In this document: positions 58,412-64,000 of the stretch, piece after piece | Numbering within the stretch: the stretch's first letter is position 1 | How the letters are laid out: every line of letters starts with the position of its first letter | Origin: Schizophyllum amplum | Lineage: Eukaryota; Basidiomycota; Agaricomycetes; Agaricales; Schizophyllaceae | Assembly (NCBI GenBank): GCA_007026445.1 | Contig: VDMD01000014.1 | Span: forward strand, 372,001 to 436,000 | Reading direction: 5' to 3' | DNA length: 64,000 nucleotides | The notes under the pieces: generated by a model | Told to the model about the DNA's origin: nothing | The model's database searches: none | The model's input: only the letters and a program-made list of their open reading frames with translations | Translations under genes and position numbers: made by a program

Positions 58412-59428
58412 GGCGACGCGACGCGTCGCCGCCATGTTTCTCGTGGTCACGGCATGCCTCACATCACGAGTCGTGCCTCCTTCTCGCACGGTCGCAGTAG
58501 CCCCTCGTCCTCGCTGACATCGACAGGAGCTGCCTCACGCGCCGCCATATCTGTAGGTGAGTATCAAGTACACTCATGCATCACATTCGCTGCTGACTTT
58601 GTTGCAGACGATGCGCGTTTTTGCGTATCGCACTGTCGTCGCCATTGCGGTGTCACCATCGTTCTTTGTCTTTTACGGATGGCGTCGGTGTCATCTTCGC
58701 TCCGCGAGTGGGCTGGGGAATAGTGGTGAGTTGCCTCATGCCCTTGTTACTTCCTCCGACTGACACTCTTCACAGGACGCGGACGGTCATTGGCCTCGGC
58801 GACGCCTCGACCCCTTGGGACCCGGGAGATCATCGCGCGGCTGAAGACCGCGCCCCGGCGACGGCGCGCAGTGCCGTCGCGTACTATCAAACGCATCCCT
58901 CAATGGTACGATTGCCGACTCCATGCTGACATATTGTTCAGGATGGGCGTGTCGATGCTGAACCTGGACGCGCGCGGTCTCGGCGGCGCGTGCGAGTCCG
59001 CAGGACGGGGAGGGGGACAGCGCGGCCGAAGGCCGCGCACACGGCGACGGCGCGCAGCGCCGTCGCGCTTTGTAGGCTCTGTGCTTCGTCCTTCGGTGAG
59101 TTGTTCTGTTTTGCTTACTAGGCTCTTGTTGACATTTTAATTGGATTGAGGTGAGGAGCGTTGGGCTACGGCAGGGGCGGAGGAGACAATAGCGCGGCCG
59201 GAGGCCGCGCCCACGGCGACGGCGCGCAGCGCCGTCGCACGCCATAGGGTTCTCGCTTAGTGCATTGGTGAGTCATTCTATTTCTCGTATCTTGCCTTTC
59301 GATTGACGTGGTTGTCAGTTGCGGCGAGCGACGCTCGTAGCCTCGCCGGGTGTTCGCGGCAACGGGGGGCGGGGCCGCCCAAGCGCGACCGAAGGCCGCG
59401 CATCACGGCGGCGCTGCGCGCCGCCGTG
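58412..59428 (+). repeat. Triloop hairpin cluster, unit 4
   Basis: First hairpin 58,412-58,430. The pair near 58,836-58,880 is degraded (GCGCGGCTGAAGACCGCGC; GCGCAGTGCCGTCGC). Intact pairs lie near 59,021, 59,191 and 59,385-59,428. The last ends with the 11-bp TGC-loop hairpin at 59,404-59,428. Confidence 0.8.
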
Positions 59429-59637
59429 CTCGTCTTTGTTGCTCAAGCGGGAGCTCGTGCCGTCATAGACGTTGATCACATTCTGGGGGCAAGCAAGGTG
59501 CGTACAATGCTTTGCAGTCAGAGACGATGCTAACCTTTCTGCAGCATGCATCGCCGTCCGTGGAGCAATTTCTGGACACCCTCACCACGGTCCCGACACG
59601 CTCCGCGCCATGCAGAGTCACACTACCATTGCCCTCC

Positions 59638-60263
59638 GTAGGCGATGAGTATATGTATCCCCGTCCGGCGAGCAATCCGAGTAGGTCCCCGTGTCCTCAC
59701 CATGTCACTCAATGTCTCTGTAACTTCCTGCACGAACGGCGACAACGCCTACTCACGCTCTAGGCGACGAGTATATGTATCAGCAAGGTAAGCAAGTTGT
59801 CGTGTCTTCATCATGTTGCTAACTGTCTTGCTAGCTTGCTTCATCCTCGCAGGCCACGCATACTCACGCCCTTAGGCGATGAGTATATGTATTGCCGTCC
59901 CCCGAGCGACGCCCCGAACGCTATCGGCCTCTTCGAGAGCGTTCGCCGTTGTGGTCACAGTGCCCTCAGCGCTTTCCAGCACACGCCGACAACGCAGTTC
60001 ACGACATCACGGCGTACCGGATTGGGGAGGACGGCGTAGGCGATGAGTATACGTATCGCCGTCCGGCGAGCAAGGTGAGTGCTGTCTCTGAGCACTTATC
60101 ATACAACTGACCTCTTGCGCCTAGACGATGAGTATATGGATCGCCGTCCGCCGAGCGACGTGATTGACAGTCTTAGGACGCGCCCGACCGTCTCGCGGCA
60201 CTCTCAAGACGTACCCTCTCGCGCCTAAACGATGAGTATATGGATTTCCGTCCGGCGAGCAGG
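59638..60263 (+). repeat. Reiterated GATGAGTATATG element, unit 4 (six copies)
   Basis: Copies near 59,642, 59,766, 59,879, 60,042, 60,127 and 60,230, with private changes such as TATCCCCG in the first and TATTGCCG in the third. Confidence 0.8.
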
Positions 60264-61427
60264 CCATCGGTGAGTACTTGATTCTTGATCCAGCTCGATC
60301 AAACTGAGCTTGTAGGCCTCCTCGCCTTTGTCGTGTGCACCATGCCCTCACTCTCGGGCGCCTCGGACATGCGCTACGCCATCTCTGGCACGCGCTACGC
60401 CCTCGGGGACCCCGCCAGACGACGAAGCAACATATCGCCGTCCCGCGAGCAGGCCGTGCGTTGGGGGCGTGTACTATCTTGTGAGTAAAACCATCCCCTC
60501 ATCAGGATTCCACTGACGTTCTCTTCGTAGACGGTGACCTTTCAGCGTCGTAGACGGCGATCTTCCGGCGTCTCAGTCTGTTGAGGCGAGGGCCGTGCGG
60601 AGGTGTCGGCGTCCGTGTACATTCAGCGGGCTCGGCGGGGACTTGTCGTGCACAGTGGGGACGCGTCTGGGTGTCGGTATCCTCGTTGCCTTGTAGTCAG
60701 TCATTGTAAAGTCGTGTAGATCAGGAAATACTACGATTTGATTGCTTTACTTAGAGATTGCGATTACTTGCAGAGATACAAAGACCAGAAGAATAAATCA
60801 CTGGAAGCAACACAATGACTGAAGTTGAACTTGATGAATTTGCGTGACCGCGGGAGGCTTGGCGCGGCGTTGAGAGGGCGCGGGGACTGAGCATGAAAGG
60901 CACAAGCGGCGTTGTATTCGGCACAAGTGAAGGACTCGCAAAGCAAGGTCCTTTTCTCGCACAGAAGGGGCCTCCCTCTCACACAGAGCAATAGGCACTC
61001 GTCGTCCGAGTGCATGCACGCTTTTGCGATGTCGAAAGCTGAGGAACAAGGCGAGGACGAACGACGAGTGCTAGGCGGTCCTCGGGCATGAAAGGCACAA
61101 AAGCGATTGTATTCGGCTACCTACAACTATCTAGACGAGCTTACTGCGCCACCGGGTTCCTTGACCACCAAGAATCCCAGAGAGAGCCCTCCCACCCTCA
61201 CAGGACGACTGCGTCAAGTCGCCCGAGCGCGCGCGCGCTTTCGCGGGGTCAATAGCTGCAGAAACGAAGTGAGTGCAGCAAGAACGAACGGGGCGCACTC
61301 GGCGCGGTACTCGGCCGCGCATCGCACAAGCTCGCGCTATCCCTTGAGACTCCCGGTCCCCGCATACCCTCGCAGTCCCGCACTCGTCGCGACCGAACAG
61401 TCGGGCAGCGGCCGGCAGGGCGAGGAG

Positions 61428-61684
61428 TATATAAGCCCCTCCCATCTCACCTTCCCTTCATCGTCACTGCCCCCTCTCTCGCCTTGCCGCTGGTCGTGCC
61501 CGTCGTGCCGTCGCGCCTCTGCCGTGCCGCCATGCTGCTCGCCGTCACGCCGGAGTTCTGTTGGAGGAGGTCATGCTGGTCGGGGTCATGCTGGTGGTAC
61601 GCTGGGGTTATGATCGTGTAGTTAGTGTCGTCGTCGCACGCCCCCGGACATGGGCCCCTGTAGGGGGAACCCATGTCCGGGGGC
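61428..61684 (+). other. Short TATA-headed plus-strand unit, unit 4
   Basis: TATATAAG at 61,428-61,435. Small ORF 61,532-61,621 (29 aa; MLLAVTPEFCWRRSC then WSGSCWWYAGVMIV). Hairpin at 61,640-61,684. Confidence 0.4.
61640..61684. terminator. Perfect 15-bp-stem hairpin, unit 4
   Basis: Identical stem and loop. The stop of family copy 5 lies at 61,750-61,752 on the other strand. Confidence 0.6.
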
Positions 61685-61749
61685 CCACAAAAGGAGGGAT
61701 GGGCGCTAGACACCTATCAAAATTCATGCCGGTTCACCGCGCTATGACA

Positions 61750-63328
61750 TCACGTGAGCAGTATATCTCCAGTCAAAAGGCAAGTCAGTGGCGAAGGCTT
61801 CGTCCTGGGGCGGACAATCGCGCGCCGTAGCCCGGATGCATAGGGCCGATACAAGCGTGGCGGCGGTAAGCTCTTATTATGGGGCCCGCCTCGCATGGGT
61901 AATCTGCAACGCAAAGATCGCACTGAACGTGTTTGAGTCGCTCGAGTACTCTCATCGTCGAGCCCGCCATCGCTGGACTCGGAATCTGGGCCTCTGTGAG
62001 CAGGGGATCCAAGGGCTGCGGCGATGAGCTCATTACCTTCGGGCGTGTCTGAGCGTGGGCTTCCTGGTTTATCGCGCGAGCCTCCAGGTGCATCGCATGA
62101 GCCTCCCAATGCATCGTCCGTAAGTTGATCCTCGGGCGTGGTCGCGCGTGAGCTGTCTGAAGTCGTGTTGGGTGAGCTTGCGGACGATTTCTGTGCCAAA
62201 GATCGCTGTACCTGGTTCTTCAAGCGTAGCGACCATATGTTGTTCTTCAGGTGTGTCCGCTAGGGACATGTCGTTCATAAGACCGCCCTCCATCTGTTCC
62301 TCGGGCGTCTCCTGCATCTGCTCCTCGGGCGTCTCCTGCGTTTGCTCCTCGGGCGTCTGCTCCATCTGCTGTTCTTCAGGCGTTTCTGGCGTTGACGCAG
62401 AACTAGATGGAGCGGGTGTAGACACAAAGAACGCAGGATACTTGGCGGTCAGACGCTCCATGAGCTTGCGTGCCGCCCGAGTTTCGGGTGGATCCCATAT
62501 CACGACGCCGTTCCCATTGCAACGTAGACACTCGACGTACGGATCTGCGTCGAATTGGTAGAGCTCGTCGCCCTGCTCAAGCGGTGCGACTGCGTCACGC
62601 GCGGTCAGGACAAACGGCTTCCAATTGCCTGTGAGCCCCGGTCAGTCATAAGTAGTATACGGGAGATTGATCACACGCACATTCCTCAATATTCCGCGTG
62701 TAGTCAAGGCCTGAGGTGAAGGACCAAAAGTCGGCGAGGTACTCGTCGCCGTACCCGCCGGTGGTGTGCGGAAGCAGGAAGCCGGGGGTGATCATGCGGA
62801 TGGCGGCGCGGTCGAAGGTGGGGCAGCGCCAGAGGGCGAGCGCGGCGCCCCGGGGCTGGGTACGCTTCGCGTGCTCGGCGAGGGCGACGATGAGCCGCGA
62901 AATGTGCAAGATGTTGAACATGTGGTCCTCCCAGTACAAGTCGCGGCAGGCGATGAGAAAGACGGAGTGCCAGAGGAAGTGGGAGATGTAGATGAGGGGG
63001 AGGCGGTACACGACGGGGAGCCTGAAGCTGCTGCCGTCCTGGAGGTGGATAGTGGGGTAGTTGTTGTCGGAGGTGATGGTGCACGCGTTGCGCTTCAGGT
63101 CGGCGAGGAAGGAGGCGGGGGTGTAGTGGGGATGGGTTGTGGCGGAGTAAAAGTCGAGCTCGTCGGGGTGCCTCCAGGGAGCTGGGGAATTCGTTAGCAC
63201 TATACAGGGCCTGGCTTGCGGGGCGTACCCTTGTCATTCGGATGGTGACTGCGCTTGACTCTCCGCGTCCCGCGCACGGGGAACGGTTCCCCCAGAGCAC
63301 TGTGGGCATCGCGCTTGCGCAAGTTCAT
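61750..63328 (-). CDS. Array-family copy 5, intact (474 codons)
   Basis: Exons 63,229-63,328, 62,681-63,181, 62,212-62,628 and 61,750-62,156 total 1425 nt, exactly 475 codons. Introns 63,182-63,228, 62,629-62,680 and 62,157-62,211. The sequence is like copy 4 with scattered amino-acid changes (LTQHDFRQL region, MEQTPEEQ in the first octad, two extra residues in LYRPYASGLRRA). That all splice joins keep frame in copies 3, 4, 5 and gene B argues that the family is expressed or recently was. Confidence 0.75.
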
Positions 63329-64000
63329 ACTGGATAAGTAAAGGTGAAGTTCGATCCAAAAGCACGCGATCGAGGACCGCGGCGCTGCGAGTCCGGTGAT
63401 CGAGATTCTGCTCTCTCCCGTCGACAAGCCGCATCCGACGACCGACACCCTCCTCCATCTCATTCCCCTCCCTTCGACCACACTCACGACCAACCCCTCC
63501 CGCATAGGCACCGTCGCCGGCAACGCGAGGCGAGCACTCAGAAGAGAGCGGTGAACGCGGACCTCACAGCCCTCGCGCTCTGTAGACCAAATAAGTACTA
63601 CTGTAGTCTGCAATATACAAGATCAGCATCAGTCCCCCTCGCCTCAACGTCCCTGCACTTCCCTCGCGTCTACGCCCCGCCCCTCTCACCCTCCGTTCCC
63701 CTCCCCTTCGCCCCCCTCCTCGCTCCTGCAAACTCGCAAAGTCATAAACGCAACTTCTATTGTAGTCAGTCTACCTACTGCGTTACTATCGTCTTTACAC
63801 ACCTCCGTCTACCTCTACACTCCTCCGTCTCCCTCACCGCCCCACTTGCCTTCGTGAACGGCTCCTTCTACGCACCATCCCAGTCCGAACACGCCCCCCT
63901 CGCATGCATCCCCCCCTTCGCATACGTCCCCCTCCCCCCTCCCGTAAAAGTGCCCGCTCGACCTCGTCAATCAACCCCCTCGTAAACCGACCACCCCCCT
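63329..64000. repeat. Macrosatellite unit 5, start only (type I)
   Basis: The first 670 bp of a further unit. The stretch GTGAACGCGGACCTCACAGC through the CTACTGTAGTCTGCAATATA segment (63,551-63,618) occurs at the start of unit 1 (19,651-19,733) but not in units 2 and 4. The alternation I/II therefore continues and the array extends beyond the window. Confidence 0.85.

Larger units (their letters stand above)
58222..60735 (+). other. T2, unit 4
   Basis: TATA at 58,222-58,229. The same introns are present, plus one extra hairpin-bearing exon segment (58,840-59,060) that units 1 and 3 lack but unit 2 has in part (37,250-37,440: TGTTCAGGATGGGCGTGTCG). Branch and acceptor motifs are intact. Confidence 0.6.
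52139..63328. repeat. Macrosatellite unit 4 (type II), 11.19 kb
   Basis: The first part (to about 55,905) is nearly identical to unit 2; the second part resembles units 1 and 3 but with scattered substitutions and one extra hairpin pair in T2 (58.84-59.06 kb). It ends with family copy 5. Confidence 0.9.

Noticed and set aside
19478..63328. LTR retrotransposon or large cargo transposon as the repeat unit
   Set aside because: No reverse transcriptase, integrase, tyrosine recombinase or terminal repeats flanking single insertions could be found; units abut directly.

Overview
The window is nuclear DNA of a filamentous basidiomycete, most likely an Agaricomycete of polypore type (inference). Introns are about 45-65 nt with GTRNGT donors, CTNAC-like branch points and YAG acceptors, and the single-copy genes are typical fungal ones: a PDR-type ABC transporter, an F-box protein, EB1 and a CCDC137-like protein.

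Left flank (1-13.4 kb), ordinary genes: the 3'-incomplete end of a thiamine-diphosphate enzyme (minus), a full-size PDR/ABCG transporter (plus), an F-box protein (minus), EB1 (plus) and a CCDC137-like nucleolar-type protein (minus). The ThDP enzyme and the transporter carry several single-base frame breaks, mostly in short homopolymers. EB1 and the F-box gene are clean.

Junction (13.4-19.5 kb): two diverged members of an unrecognised protein family, A (636 codons) and B (1130 codons). Both start with MNLRKR, share a core with the motif WEDHM(F/Y)NILHI and the same early introns, and end in a long coiled coil.

Array (19.5 kb to the end): four complete head-to-tail units of 11.08, 10.49, 11.09 and 11.19 kb, plus the start of a fifth. 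Each unit ends with a shortened copy of the A/B family gene (about 400-474 codons, same splice positions, coiled coil lost). The rest of each unit holds: a C-rich zone; a block of six to seven unrelated 17-24-bp minisatellites crossed by a minus-strand, TATA-headed, multi-intron transcription unit (T1); a 3-kb stretch of conserved but frame-fragile ORFs; a plus-strand TATA-headed transcription unit with at least seven consensus introns (T2), carrying paired GC-rich perfect hairpins with three-base loops and a reiterated element around GATGAGTATATG; and a short TATA-headed plus-strand unit ending at a perfect 15-bp-stem hairpin between convergent 3' ends. Minisatellite families alternate type I/II/I/II/I, so the higher-order repeat is about 21.6 kb; roughly 10 kb (about 24.0-34.3 kb) is nearly identical to 45.6-55.9 kb.

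No transposase, reverse transcriptase, integrase, rRNA or convincing tRNA was seen in the array. It is best described as a gene-bearing macrosatellite grown from one end of a local gene family. Whether T1 and T2 encode proteins or are spliced non-coding RNAs could not be settled: splice sites are conserved, but reading frames differ between units.
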